Positions 8,067-16,097 of a stretch of DNA of 64,000 nucleotides are shown here, piece by piece. The DNA is from an uncultured Isoptericola sp. Lineage in GTDB: Bacteria; Actinomycetota; Actinomycetes; Actinomycetales; Cellulomonadaceae. Location of the stretch: positions 310,001 through 374,000 of the forward strand of contig CANMFP010000002.1 in assembly GCA_947497265.1 (NCBI GenBank). The letters run 5' to 3'. The first letter of the stretch is position 1, and each line of letters begins with the position of its first letter. The notes beneath the pieces were generated by a model that had not been told where the DNA came from, searched no databases, and saw only the letters and a list, made by a program, of their open reading frames with translations. The translations under genes were made by a program, and so were the position numbers.

Positions 8067-8097
8067 TTGGACCAGCACCCGAGGGTTCCAGTAATGT
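8067..8097 (+). promoter_or_regulatory. Promoter of the tRNA-Gly-Val operon
   Basis: TTGGAC (8067-8072), 19 bases, TAATGT (8092-8097). Same hexamers and spacing as the promoter at 7299-7329. The leader after it (GCGCCGGAACACCGGGGAGCG) is also shared with the first cluster. Confidence 0.6.
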
Positions 8098-8150
8098 TCC
8101 TCAGGCGCCGGAACACCGGGGAGCGATCCCTGGAACACCTGTCCGGCCAT

Positions 8151-8223
<73 letters not shown>

Positions 8224-8227
8224 CCAC

Positions 8228-8299
8228 GGGCGATTGGCGCAGCGGGAGCGCGCTTCCCTGACACGGAAGAGGTCACTGGTTCGATCCCAGTATCGCCCA
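8228..8299 (+). tRNA. tRNA-Val (GAC anticodon), copy 2
   Basis: 72 nt with the same arms as copy 1, except one base in the D-loop (AGCGGGAGC instead of AGCGGTAGC). The paired GG needed for D-loop/T-loop contact is kept, so the gene should be functional. Confidence 0.95.
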
Positions 8300-8306
8300 C
8301 CACCCA

Positions 8307-8338
8307 CGAAGGCCCCGGACATCCGTCCGGGGCCTTCG
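8307..8338 (+). terminator. Terminator of the second tRNA cluster
   Basis: Perfect 13-bp stem CGAAGGCCCCGGA/TCCGGGGCCTTCG. It differs from the terminator at 7660-7691 by a single loop base. Confidence 0.85.
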
Positions 8339-8414
8339 TCCGTCTCAGGTGGTGTCGACGACGCCCACGTGGCGGTGTGCCAGAATGCGGACGAACCTCG
8401 CGAAGGAGACGCCC

Positions 8415-9170
8415 GTGACCCGCTCGTCCTCGGACCGCCCGGCCCGTACCCGCCGCCGTCTCGTGCGCCTGGCGATCGTCGCCGTCGTGCTCCTCGTGAC
8501 CGGGGTGTTCACGCTCGACGGCCTCGCACGCAGCACCGAGGGCACGCTGTCCTCCTTCCTGGCGGGCGTCACCGCACCGGAGGCCTCCCCCGGGTCCGCC
8601 CTGGCCGCGGTGGACGACCTCGCGGTCAAGGGCCGCGCGCCGAAGACCGGTTACGACCGCGACGAGTTCGGCCCCGCCTGGGCCGACGTCGACCGCAACG
8701 GGTGCGACACCCGCAACGACATCCTCGCGCGGGACCTCACCGAGGTGACCTACGAGGAGGGCACCCACGAGTGCATCGTCCTCACCGGCGACCTGGCTGA
8801 CCCGTTCACGGGCGAGGCGATCGCCTTCCAGCGCGGGCAGAAGACGTCGACTGCCGTCCAGATCGACCACGTCGTCGCCCTCTCGGACGCTTGGCAGAAG
8901 GGCGCCCAGGCGCTGGGCGAGGACGAGCGCCGTGAGCTGGCGAACGACCCGCTGAACCTGCTCGCCGTCGACGGCCCGTCCAACGGCGCCAAGGGTGACG
9001 GCGACACCGCGACCTGGCTGCCGCCGAACACGTCCTACCGTTGCGAGTACGTCGCGCGCCAGGTCGCGGTGAAGCTGCGCTACGAGCTGTGGGTCACCAC
9101 CGCAGAGCAGGCGGCCATGACCGACGTCCTGTCGACCTGCCCGGACGAGACGCTGCCGACCGCCGGGTAG
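8415..9170 (+). CDS. Secreted HNH-type nuclease (DUF1524 / GmrSD C-terminal-like)
   Basis: 251-residue exported protein. The start is the GTG at 8415, with GAAGGAGA 7 bases upstream. A basic N-terminus (RPARTRRRLVRLA) precedes one hydrophobic segment (IVAVVLLVTGVFTL), consistent with a signal peptide or anchor. The mature part has the YDRDEFGPAWADVDRNGCDTRNDIL motif, a Cys pair, and the nuclease core QIDHVVALSDAWQKGA followed by LNLLAVDGPSNGAKGD. The DH of the core and the later Asn form the HNH metal site. Secreted relatives are thought to degrade extracellular DNA; the sequence does not show whether this one serves nutrition, competition or another role. No immunity gene is evident next to it. 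Confidence 0.85.
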   Translation: MTRSSSDRPARTRRRLVRLAIVAVVLLVTGVFTLDGLARSTEGTLSSFLAGVTAPEASPGSALAAVDDLAVKGRAPKTGYDRDEFGPAWADVDRNGCDTRNDILARDLTEVTYEEGTHECIVLTGDLADPFTGEAIAFQRGQKTSTAVQIDHVVALSDAWQKGAQALGEDERRELANDPLNLLAVDGPSNGAKGDGDTATWLPPNTSYRCEYVARQVAVKLRYELWVTTAEQAAMTDVLSTCPDETLPTAG

Positions 9171-9180
9171 GCTCACCGCC

Positions 9181-9474
9181 GTGGACACCGAGCGCAGCGC
9201 CGAGAGCCCGTCGGCAGTCTCCGCAGCCATGCACCGCGCGAAGGTGCACGCCCGCGCCTCGCACGTGACGGTGGGCCAGGCGCGTCACCACGACGACGGC
9301 ACCGTGGAGATCGACTGCTCGTGCGGCATGGTGCTGTGCAACGGCCCTCAGTGGTCGCTGGACGAGCACATCCGTCTGCACCGGGCCGAGGCGCGCTACC
9401 TGGCCGTCAGCGAGGTGGCCCCGGCGGGCATGCCCCGGCTCATCGCCGTCGGTGCGGACCGCCGGCCGCGCTGA
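9181..9474 (+). CDS. Small hypothetical protein with a CSC motif
   Basis: 97-residue protein from a GTG start 10 bases after the nuclease stop. The central part reads VEIDCSCGMVLCNG, with three closely spaced cysteines, then DEHIRLHRAEARYLA, so a Cys/His zinc site is possible. I do not recognise the family. The tight spacing suggests co-transcription with the secreted nuclease, but nothing in it looks like a dedicated immunity protein. Coding is supported by codon-position GC bias and by how neatly it fills the gap. Confidence 0.6.
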   Translation: MDTERSAESPSAVSAAMHRAKVHARASHVTVGQARHHDDGTVEIDCSCGMVLCNGPQWSLDEHIRLHRAEARYLAVSEVAPAGMPRLIAVGADRRPR

Positions 9475-9482
9475 GCGCTCGC

Positions 9483-9716
9483 TCAGAGCTCCTCGGGGTC
9501 GTCCCAGGAATGTCCGCTCGAGGCATCCTCGTGCAGATGCCGTTCCGCCTCGGACAGCGAGTGCGGCGCCTTGCTGGCGTCTCCGCCCGACCGAGGGTCG
9601 CCGTGCGGATCGGTGTGCGACCGGCGTCGGGGCGCGATCCGTGCCTGTGACGCGATCGACTCGTCGAGGAGGTGCCGGGCCCGGTCGGGGCTGTCCTCCG
9701 GGTGCTCTGTGCTCAT
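9483..9716 (-). CDS. Small hydrophilic hypothetical protein
   Basis: 77-residue, highly charged protein (MSTEHPEDSPDRARHLLDESI ... SLSEAERHLHEDASS). It has no membrane segment and no recognised motif. It is convergent with the preceding gene, with a gap of only 8 bases. Composition resembles small disordered actinobacterial proteins. The frame is plausible but support is modest. Confidence 0.5.
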   Translation of the reverse strand: MSTEHPEDSPDRARHLLDESIASQARIAPRRRSHTDPHGDPRSGGDASKAPHSLSEAERHLHEDASSGHSWDDPEEL

Positions 9717-9892
9717 TCACCAGGTCTACCAGCGGCTGTCTCCGCTCGCTGACGCTTGGCACACTTTTTTGGGCGAATTGCGAGTCCTGCACCGCACCGG
9801 CCCGCGACGTTCACCGGGCCGGCCCGAACCCAGCCCGACGCGCCCGCAGCCGGGTTCCGTGGAGCGACACGGACCGGGCTATGGTGTCGGGC

Positions 9893-11551
9893 GTGACCGC
9901 AGCCGATCCCACCGACGAGGCAGCGTTCGCCCCCGGCACCCGCGCACCGCAGCCACGGACCAGGGAACGCTGGCCCGGACGCAGGCCGTTCGTCTGGGCG
10001 CCTCGCGCACGCACCGTCGAGGTGCTCCTCCCCCAGGCGGACGGCGCCGCCGAGCGCCGTCCCATGCGCCTCGTCGGCGCGCACGAGCCCGGCTACTGGC
10101 GCGCGGACGACGAGCTGGCGCACGGGACGGACTACGCCTTCTCGATCGACGGCGGGCCGGCCCTCCCCGACCCCTGCAGCACCCTCCTGCCGCACGGCCT
10201 GCACGGACCGAGCCGCGTGCTGGACGAGACGTTCGCGTGGCAGGACGACGCGTGGCGCGGCGTCGACCTCCGGCGCGGGGTGCTGCTGCACCTCGACATC
10301 GCCTCCGTCACCGCTGAGGGCACGCTCGACGGCGCGGCGGCGCTGCTGCCCGCCATCGCAGCCCTCGGTGTCGACGGCGTCGAGCTCTCCCCGCTCACCG
10401 CCTTCGACCCTCGGACCGGTCCCGAGGCGGGGGTCCGCCTGTTCGCCGTGCACGAGCCCTACGGTGGCCCCCGTGCGCTGCAGCGATTCGTCGACACCGC
10501 GCACCGTGCCGGCCTGGCCGTGGTGCTCGACCTGCCGCACCGCTGGTCGGTCGCCGACGCGCTGGGCCTGCACGCGTTCGGCCCCTACGCGACCGGTGCG
10601 CGCATGGGGCCCCGCGGCGGCTCTGCACCCGCCCGCGACACCCCCCGCATCAACCTCGACGGGTCGGGCAGCCGGGGCTCCCGAGACTTCCTGATCGCCG
10701 ACGCCCGGCGATGGCTCGAGGAATACCACGTCGACGGCCTGCTGCTCGACGTGGAGGCCCTCGTCGACCGTTCCGCGATGCCGTTCCTGAGCGAGCTCGC
10801 CGACGCCGTCCAGGCCGTCGCCGCGCAGTCCGGCCGGCCCCGGACGCTCTTCATGGACGGCCCCGGACGCAGCGACCGGCTCACCACCATCATCGAACAC
10901 ATCCTGTCGGGCGCGGGCGGGTCGGCGCCGCTGGCCGCCCTGAGCGACCTCGCCGAGGCGACGTTCCCGCCGGGTTCCACGGTCGCCCGGCCCCCGTCGA
11001 CCTTCCGCCGCGCCCAGCGGGCGGCCGCACGGTCAGCCTCCGTGCTGGTCGGCGACCTCACCCGGCTCCCCGCGGCCGCGCGCGCGGTGCCCTGGCCCGA
11101 CCCCCGAGCTGCGCTACCGCCCGCGGACCCCGACGACCAGGCCGCGCTGCTCGCGTTCGCCGCCCTCGCCGGCACCGGCCTCGTCCTCGACACCGAGCAC
11201 GTCCCGGTACGACACCACGAACCCGACGACCAACGGCTCGTGAGCTGGACCCGGCGACTCCTGACGCTGCGCCCCTCGTCGCTCGCCGACCTCGCCGAGG
11301 AGGTCCGCCCGAGCCCCGCGCCCGGCGTGCTGGTCGTGCGACGCGGCCGCAGCGCACTCGTCCTCGTCACCGCACGCGAGCCCGTGGAGGTCGACCTCGA
11401 GCGACACCTCGACGAGCCCGCCGGCACCTGGCGGGTCGCCGCGTCCTGGGACCCCGACGGGACCCACCTGCTCGCCGGCACCCTGCAGGTCCCCGGCCGC
11501 ACCGTCGTCGTCCTGCGCGCCGACCTCGAGCCTGCCGCCGAGGTGGACTGA
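9893..11551 (+). CDS. TreZ-like GH13 protein with catalytic residues lost
   Basis: 552 residues that follow maltooligosyltrehalose trehalohydrolase (TreZ) throughout: an N-terminal CBM48-like domain (FVWAPRARTVEVLLPQ, LPDPCSTLLPHGLHGPSRV), a (beta/alpha)8 part (LGVDGVELSPLTAF, HEPYGGPRALQRFVDTAHRAGLAVVLDL, INLDGSGS, WLEEYHVDGLLLDVEALVD) and a C-terminal beta domain. The catalytic features are altered. The Arg before the nucleophile Asp is Leu (LLLD, Asp286), the acid/base Glu segment reads FMDGPGRSD, the third-acid NHD segment reads LVGDLTRLP, and the VYNH motif is LPHR. It is probably a non-hydrolytic paralogue. A TATGGT at 9880-9885 with the GTG at 9893 suggests a leaderless transcript. No treX or treY is adjacent. 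Confidence 0.75.
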   Translation: MTAADPTDEAAFAPGTRAPQPRTRERWPGRRPFVWAPRARTVEVLLPQADGAAERRPMRLVGAHEPGYWRADDELAHGTDYAFSIDGGPALPDPCSTLLPHGLHGPSRVLDETFAWQDDAWRGVDLRRGVLLHLDIASVTAEGTLDGAAALLPAIAALGVDGVELSPLTAFDPRTGPEAGVRLFAVHEPYGGPRALQRFVDTAHRAGLAVVLDLPHRWSVADALGLHAFGPYATGARMGPRGGSAPARDTPRINLDGSGSRGSRDFLIADARRWLEEYHVDGLLLDVEALVDRSAMPFLSELADAVQAVAAQSGRPRTLFMDGPGRSDRLTTIIEHILSGAGGSAPLAALSDLAEATFPPGSTVARPPSTFRRAQRAAARSASVLVGDLTRLPAAARAVPWPDPRAALPPADPDDQAALLAFAALAGTGLVLDTEHVPVRHHEPDDQRLVSWTRRLLTLRPSSLADLAEEVRPSPAPGVLVVRRGRSALVLVTAREPVEVDLERHLDEPAGTWRVAASWDPDGTHLLAGTLQVPGRTVVVLRADLEPAAEVD

Positions 11552-11576
11552 CCCGCCGACCTCGGCGGCGGCCGAC

Positions 11577-12683
11577 TCATGCGTCGGCCAGGCGGCGACC
11601 CTCCTGCGCCAGCGCCCCGAGGCGGGACAGGGCGCGGAAGTACTTCTTGCGATAACCGCCGTCGAGCATCTCGTCGGTGAACAGTGCCCGCTGGGTGGCG
11701 CCGTCGACGCCCGCCAGCAGCACCGGCACGTCCCGGTCGTAGAGTCGGTCGACCAGCACGACGAGCCGCAGGGCGACCTCCTGGCGCGTGACCGCCCGCA
11801 CACCCGTCAGCGCCACGAGCTCCACCCCGTCGAGCAGCGCGCCGTACCGGCTGGGGTGCACGGTGGCCAGGTGTGCGAGCAGGTCGTCGAAGTCGTCCAG
11901 CACCGCACCCGGCCGCGTCCGCGCCGTGGACCGCACGGACTCCTCCGGCAAGGGGTCCGCGTCCGTGACCACCGAGCGGTGGCGGTAGTCCTCGCCGTCG
12001 ACCCTGAGCACCTCGAAGCGCCCGGCGAGCGCCTGGATCTCCCGCAGGAAGTCCTCCGCCGCGAACCGGCCCTCCCCGAGCGCGTCCGGCAGCGTGTTCG
12101 ACGTCGCGGCGAGCGCCACACCACGGTCGGCGAGCTCACGCAGCAAGCGCGACATCAGGACGGTGTCGCCCGGGTCGTCCAGCTCGAACTCGTCGATGCA
12201 GACGAGCCGCCGCGTCGCGAGCGCGTCGACGGTCGGCAGGAAGCCCAGCGCGCCGACCAGGTTGGTGTACTCCACGAACGTGCCGTAGGCCGCGCTGCCC
12301 TCACCGACCGCCTCGGTCACGGCGTGGGCCAGCGAGGTCAGCAGGTGGGTCTTGCCGACCCCGAACCCGCCGTCCATGTACACGGCGGGCGCCGCGCGCC
12401 GTCGGCCCAGCAGCGCCCGCAGACCGGTGGGCGCCGGTACCGCGATCTCCGCGGCGACCTGCTCGAGCCGCGTGAGCGTGGCACCCTGGCTCGGGTGCTG
12501 CGGGTTCGCCCGGTAGGTGGCGAAGCGCGCGTCGTCGAAGTGTCGCGGCGGGACGAGGTCGGCCAGGAGACGCTGCGGGGACACCGTGGGGCGCACCGAC
12601 ACCAGGGAGCCGTACTCGTCCACGGTCGTGCGGGACGGGGCTCGAGAAGCGGCTCGGGAGGCCGAGGACTGGGCTGCGGTCAC
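11577..12683 (-). CDS. zapE: ZapE/AFG1-like ATPase
   Basis: 368-residue AAA-type ATPase of the ZapE (AFG1) family. Walker A is GGFGVGKTHLL at about residues 105-115, Walker B is RLVCIDEFELDDPGD, and sensor-1 is VALAATSNTLPDALG. The C-terminal part carries the AFG1 signatures EEDYRH-like GEDYRHRS and PVLLAGVDGATQRALF. Proteobacterial ZapE binds the Z-ring; the role of the actinobacterial protein is less certain. It is divergent from the RibD-type gene at 12722 with only 38 bases between starts, so the two promoters must overlap. The start of the long N-terminal Ala/Ser-rich tail is uncertain. Confidence 0.88.
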   Translation of the reverse strand: MTAAQSSASRAASRAPSRTTVDEYGSLVSVRPTVSPQRLLADLVPPRHFDDARFATYRANPQHPSQGATLTRLEQVAAEIAVPAPTGLRALLGRRRAAPAVYMDGGFGVGKTHLLTSLAHAVTEAVGEGSAAYGTFVEYTNLVGALGFLPTVDALATRRLVCIDEFELDDPGDTVLMSRLLRELADRGVALAATSNTLPDALGEGRFAAEDFLREIQALAGRFEVLRVDGEDYRHRSVVTDADPLPEESVRSTARTRPGAVLDDFDDLLAHLATVHPSRYGALLDGVELVALTGVRAVTRQEVALRLVVLVDRLYDRDVPVLLAGVDGATQRALFTDEMLDGGYRKKYFRALSRLGALAQEGRRLADA

Positions 12684-12721
12684 GATCCTCCAGCGTACGT
12701 GCGCGGCGTACGCTGGCCGCT

Positions 12722-13513
12722 GTGAGTTCTGACACCACGCCGTTGCGCGTCCTCGTGCCGACCCCCGAGGACCTGCCCCCCGACCCGCAGGAGCAGCGGC
12801 TGGCCGCGCTCTACGGGCTGCCCGAGCACCCGCACGTGCGCGTGAACATGGTCTCCAGCGTGGACGGCGGCGCCTGGGGCGACGACGGCCGCTCGGGCTC
12901 CATCAACGACGCCGCGGACTGGCGGCTCTTCCGGGTCCTGCGCGCGCTGGCCGACGTCGTCCTGGTGGGAGCGGGCACCGCGCGGGCCGAGTCCTACACC
13001 GCGCTCGACCGCCCTCGCGGGCTGGAGCACCTCTCCCCCGGCCCGCTCGAGCTCGCGCTCGTGACGCGCAGCGGTCGGGTGCCGGCCGGCACCCTCGACG
13101 GCCCGCGGCTCCCCTGGGTGGTCACGGGTGCGGCGGGCGCCGCGACGGCGTCCGCGGCGGTCGGTGACGACCGCGTGGTCGTGGTCCCCGACGACGACGG
13201 CGCGATCGACCTGGAGGCCGGCCTCGCCACGCTCGCAGCCCACGGGCTGGGGCGCGTGCTGTGCGAGGGCGGCCCGCGTCTGCTGGGCTCGATGCTCACC
13301 GCGGGCCTGGTCGACGAGCTGTGCGTCACCACCACGCCGCATCTCGTCGGCGCCGGACCCGGCCGGATCGTCGCCGGCCCGCCCACCGCGGACCCGGCTC
13401 TCGCCTCCGAGCGCGTGCCGGCCGACCAGCTCCGGCCGGCGCGGCTCGACCGACTTCTCGTGGCGCCGTCGGGCACGCTCCTGGCGACCTGGGACCTGCG
13501 CCGTCGCACGTAG
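12722..13513 (+). CDS. RibD C-terminal-type pyrimidine reductase family protein
   Basis: 263-residue stand-alone RibD_C/DHFR-fold reductase. It contains VRVNMVSSVDGGAWGDDGRSG (substrate and NADPH pocket), DVVLVGAGTARAE (nucleotide-binding glycines) and GLGRVLCEGGPRLLGSMLTAGLVDELCVT (the Glu-Gly-Gly motif). There is no deaminase domain, so it is not a full RibD. Actinobacteria often have such single-domain reductases, whose substrate may be a riboflavin precursor or something else. The GTG start at 12722 lies 38 bases from the divergent zapE start. Confidence 0.85.
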   Translation: MSSDTTPLRVLVPTPEDLPPDPQEQRLAALYGLPEHPHVRVNMVSSVDGGAWGDDGRSGSINDAADWRLFRVLRALADVVLVGAGTARAESYTALDRPRGLEHLSPGPLELALVTRSGRVPAGTLDGPRLPWVVTGAAGAATASAAVGDDRVVVVPDDDGAIDLEAGLATLAAHGLGRVLCEGGPRLLGSMLTAGLVDELCVTTTPHLVGAGPGRIVAGPPTADPALASERVPADQLRPARLDRLLVAPSGTLLATWDLRRRT

Positions 13514-13553
13514 GCGCTGGGCACCGGCGCCCGGGGTGCCGTAGGTTGCTGGC

Positions 13554-14045
13554 ATGCCTGACGCACCCTGGTCCATCGTGGTCCTCACCGAAGACGCGCT
13601 GACGTCGGCCGACGTCGCGCACATCACCTCGCTGCACGGGGACGACGAGGTCGCCTATCGCGTGCTGGTCCCCGCGGACACCGAGCACAACGTCGTGGCA
13701 TCCTTCCTCGACCATCTCGGGATGCTCGAGCTGCGCGAGGCGTGGGACGACCTGACCGGCCGCGAGCCCGACCCCCAGCAGGCGACGTCCACGGCCTCGG
13801 AGCAGGTCGTGGAGTCCGTCGAGCTGCTGCGCGCGACGGGCGCGACGGCGCAGGGCGAGGTCACCGAGGACGACCCGCTGCCGACTCTGCGGGCCGCCGT
13901 CGAGGCCGGTGCCCAGGAGGTCGTCGTCGTGACCTACCCCCACGCCGTGGCGGACACGTTCCACACCGACTGGGCCTCCAAGGCTCGCGACGAGCTGCAC
14001 GTGCCGGTGCTCCACCTCTACGCGGGCACGTCCGAGCTGGGCTGA
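13554..14045 (+). CDS. Conserved hypothetical protein, unrecognised alpha/beta fold
   Basis: 163 residues: WSIVVLTEDALTSADVAHI, VAYRVLVPADTEHNVVASFLDHLGM, then a helical middle with an acidic stretch and AGAQEVVVVTYPHAVADTF near the end. The alternation of beta-strands and helices and the LVPADTEHN segment recall universal-stress-type Rossmann proteins, but I cannot assign it with confidence. The stop codon lies within a short tandem repeat (14032-14071). It is followed by the convergent racemase gene. Confidence 0.65.
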   Translation: MPDAPWSIVVLTEDALTSADVAHITSLHGDDEVAYRVLVPADTEHNVVASFLDHLGMLELREAWDDLTGREPDPQQATSTASEQVVESVELLRATGATAQGEVTEDDPLPTLRAAVEAGAQEVVVVTYPHAVADTFHTDWASKARDELHVPVLHLYAGTSELG

Positions 14046-14071
14046 CCGAGCTGGGCTGACCGAGCTGGGCT
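14032..14071. repeat. 14-bp tandem repeat, nearly three copies
   Basis: CCGAGCTGGGCTGA occurs at 14032-14045 and 14046-14059, then CCGAGCTGGGCT at 14060-14071. The first copy contains the stop codon of the upstream gene. Slipped-strand duplication is the likely origin. Confidence 0.85.
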
Positions 14072-14076
14072 CCCGT

Positions 14077-14811
14077 TCAGCGCACCCGGTGACCGGCCCG
14101 GGTGATCGTCGCGCGCACGAGCTCGTCCATCGAGTCCAGGAACGGCGGTTCGTCGAGCAGCCCGTGGTCCACCGCGGCGACCGACAGCTCGGTGCAGCCG
14201 AGGACCACGACGCCGGCACCGCGACGGACCAACCCTGCCGCGACGGCGCGGAGCTCGTCCGGGTCGGCAGGGTGCCCGGCCTTCACCTGGTCGTAGATGA
14301 CCGCGTTGACCCGCGCCTGGTCGGCCTCGTCCGGCGTCACGACCTCGATGCCGTGCACGGCGAACGCGTCGTCGTAGACGCCGGAGGCTACCGTCCCGGC
14401 CGTGGCCAGCAGACCGACCTTCGTCAGCCCGGGGGCCCGTCGCCGCGCCGCCGCGACCGTGACGTCCACGATGGAGACGAACGGCACGGTGATCGCGTCG
14501 AGCACCTGCTGGGTGAAGTAGTGCGCGGTGTTGCACGGCATCACCAGGAAGCTCACGCCGAACCGCTCGAGGCGGCGCGCGTCGCGGGCCAGGACCGGGC
14601 CCGGGTCGAGCGTCGAGCGCCCGACCACGAAGTCCGTGCGGTCCGGCACCGTGGCGTGGTTGAGCACGACGAGGTCGACGTGCTCCTGGTCCCGCTCCGC
14701 CTGGGTGAGCTGGACGACGCGCTGCAGGAAGTACGCCGTGGCGAGCGGACCGACGCCGCCGATCACACCGACCGGCGGCGTCTCGTCGTGCGGGGCAGGC
14801 CCGTCGGTCAC
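14077..14811 (-). CDS. Aspartate/glutamate racemase family protein
   Basis: 244-residue cofactor-independent racemase. The two catalytic cysteines are visible: Cys93 in MPCNTAHYF and Cys206 in LGCTELS. The N-terminal PPVGVIGGVGPLATAYFL glycine motif and the NHATVPDRTDFVVG loop are typical of the Asp/Glu/hydantoin racemase superfamily. The GTG at 14811 overlaps the stop of the ATP-grasp gene upstream (GTGA, 14808-14811), so the two are translationally coupled and the start is well supported. It is the last gene of gnd-ligase-ligase-racemase. In that setting the most likely job is to make D-aspartate or D-glutamate for the two ligases. The amino acid preferred is not readable from sequence. Confidence 0.88.
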   Translation of the reverse strand: MTDGPAPHDETPPVGVIGGVGPLATAYFLQRVVQLTQAERDQEHVDLVVLNHATVPDRTDFVVGRSTLDPGPVLARDARRLERFGVSFLVMPCNTAHYFTQQVLDAITVPFVSIVDVTVAAARRRAPGLTKVGLLATAGTVASGVYDDAFAVHGIEVVTPDEADQARVNAVIYDQVKAGHPADPDELRAVAAGLVRRGAGVVVLGCTELSVAAVDHGLLDEPPFLDSMDELVRATITRAGHRVR

Positions 14812-16097
14812 GCCGCGCCCTTCCACGCCAGCCGTCGTGCCTCGGCCAGCGGGTAGTGGCGGGCGTACTTGCGCCACTGGTTGAGCTGGGCGATGCACAG
14901 GTAGGCGATACGGCGCGGGTCCGTCTCGGCCCGGTACCACAGCGGGTTGGTGGACCGGCCCCGCCGCGCGAGCTGCCGTGCCTCGGCCCGCACACCGGGG
15001 TCGAGCACGTAGCGCCGCAGCAGCGGTCCCGGCAGCACGGTGTACAGGCTCCGCGCCTCGAGCTCGCCCGTCGCCGAGAGCGGCACGTCCGGCCCGAGCA
15101 CGGAGCGCGGGTCGGGGTCGAGCCCGTGCACGTGCTCGTGGACGGAGAACCTCACCGCGTGCGCCCCGGCGGCGGCGATGTAGAAGTTCGACCGGCCGAG
15201 GCGGGGGTTGAGCTCGAAGAAGACGTACCGACCGTCGCGCGGGTCGTACTTCAGGTCGAAGTTGGCGAACCCGGTCCAGCCCACGTGCTCCAGCAGCCGC
15301 GTCGCCTGCTCGACGACGTCACGCTGGGTCTGGGTGATGATCCCGGCAGGGTTGCCGAGCGCTCCCGGGGTGTGCTCCTCGAGCAGCACGTGCCCGAACG
15401 CCGAGAACCGCACCTTGCCGCTCGCGTCGGAGTAGCAGGTGAGGATCCGCATGCCCGAGTCGTCACCGGGGATGTAGTCCTGGATGACGAACGACCCCGC
15501 GTAGCCGGCGGCGCCCACGCGGGCGAGCAGCTCGACCAGCTCGTCGCGGGAGTCGACGAGGAAGACCTTCTTCTTCCCCACGAACTCCACGTCGTGGTAG
15601 GCGGCCGTGCTGGCGGCCTTCGCGATGACCGGGAAGGTCAGGCCGGAGGTGTCGGGCTCGGCCCCGTCGGCCCCGCCGATCTTGTGGATGACCGTGGTCG
15701 GGTGGGCGATGCCGAGCTCGGCGCACAGGTCGCCGAAGCCTTCCTTGTCGGTGAGCCGCAGCAGCAGCTCTTCCCCGACGTACGGCACCGTGTAACGGTC
15801 CTCCAGCCGGTCGCGGTTCTCCACCAGGGTGCGCACGAGCCAGTCCGCCGAGCCCATCACGACGAGGTCGGCGTCGGTGTGCTCGTCGGCGATCGCCCGC
15901 AGCCGGGCCACGATCGCGTCCGGGTCGTCGATGCGGGGCTCGGCGACGTGGTGCAGGATCCGCGAGTAGCGCACCAGCCCGGTGGACATCCCCGAGACGA
16001 CGACGGGCTTGACGCCGTAGGCCTCGTGGAACGTGCGGGCCAGGGAGTACGCCCCGATGTCGCCGCCCAGGACGACGGGCTGCAGCCGGCGGTTCAT
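14808..16097 (-). CDS. ATP-grasp ligase, D-aspartate ligase (Aslfm)-like, second of pair
   Basis: 429-residue ATP-grasp enzyme. The N-terminal domain reads VVLGGDIGAYSLARTFHEAYGV; the central domain has the LTDKEGFGDLCAELGIAHPTT helix and the FPVIAKAAS ATP-binding strand; the ATP-grasp core has FVGKKKVFLV, SFVIQDYIPGDDSGMR, and the Mg-binding FANFDLKYDPRDG and FFELNPRLGRSNFY (Glu and Asn). Order and motif wording match, from memory, the D-aspartate ligase Aslfm of Enterococcus faecium, which activates D-Asp and joins it to the lysine side chain of a peptidoglycan precursor. It overlaps its neighbours by 4 bases on both sides (ATGA upstream, GTGA downstream). It is cytosolic, with no signal peptide. 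Confidence 0.85.
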   Translation of the reverse strand: MNRRLQPVVLGGDIGAYSLARTFHEAYGVKPVVVSGMSTGLVRYSRILHHVAEPRIDDPDAIVARLRAIADEHTDADLVVMGSADWLVRTLVENRDRLEDRYTVPYVGEELLLRLTDKEGFGDLCAELGIAHPTTVIHKIGGADGAEPDTSGLTFPVIAKAASTAAYHDVEFVGKKKVFLVDSRDELVELLARVGAAGYAGSFVIQDYIPGDDSGMRILTCYSDASGKVRFSAFGHVLLEEHTPGALGNPAGIITQTQRDVVEQATRLLEHVGWTGFANFDLKYDPRDGRYVFFELNPRLGRSNFYIAAAGAHAVRFSVHEHVHGLDPDPRSVLGPDVPLSATGELEARSLYTVLPGPLLRRYVLDPGVRAEARQLARRGRSTNPLWYRAETDPRRIAYLCIAQLNQWRKYARHYPLAEARRLAWKGAA

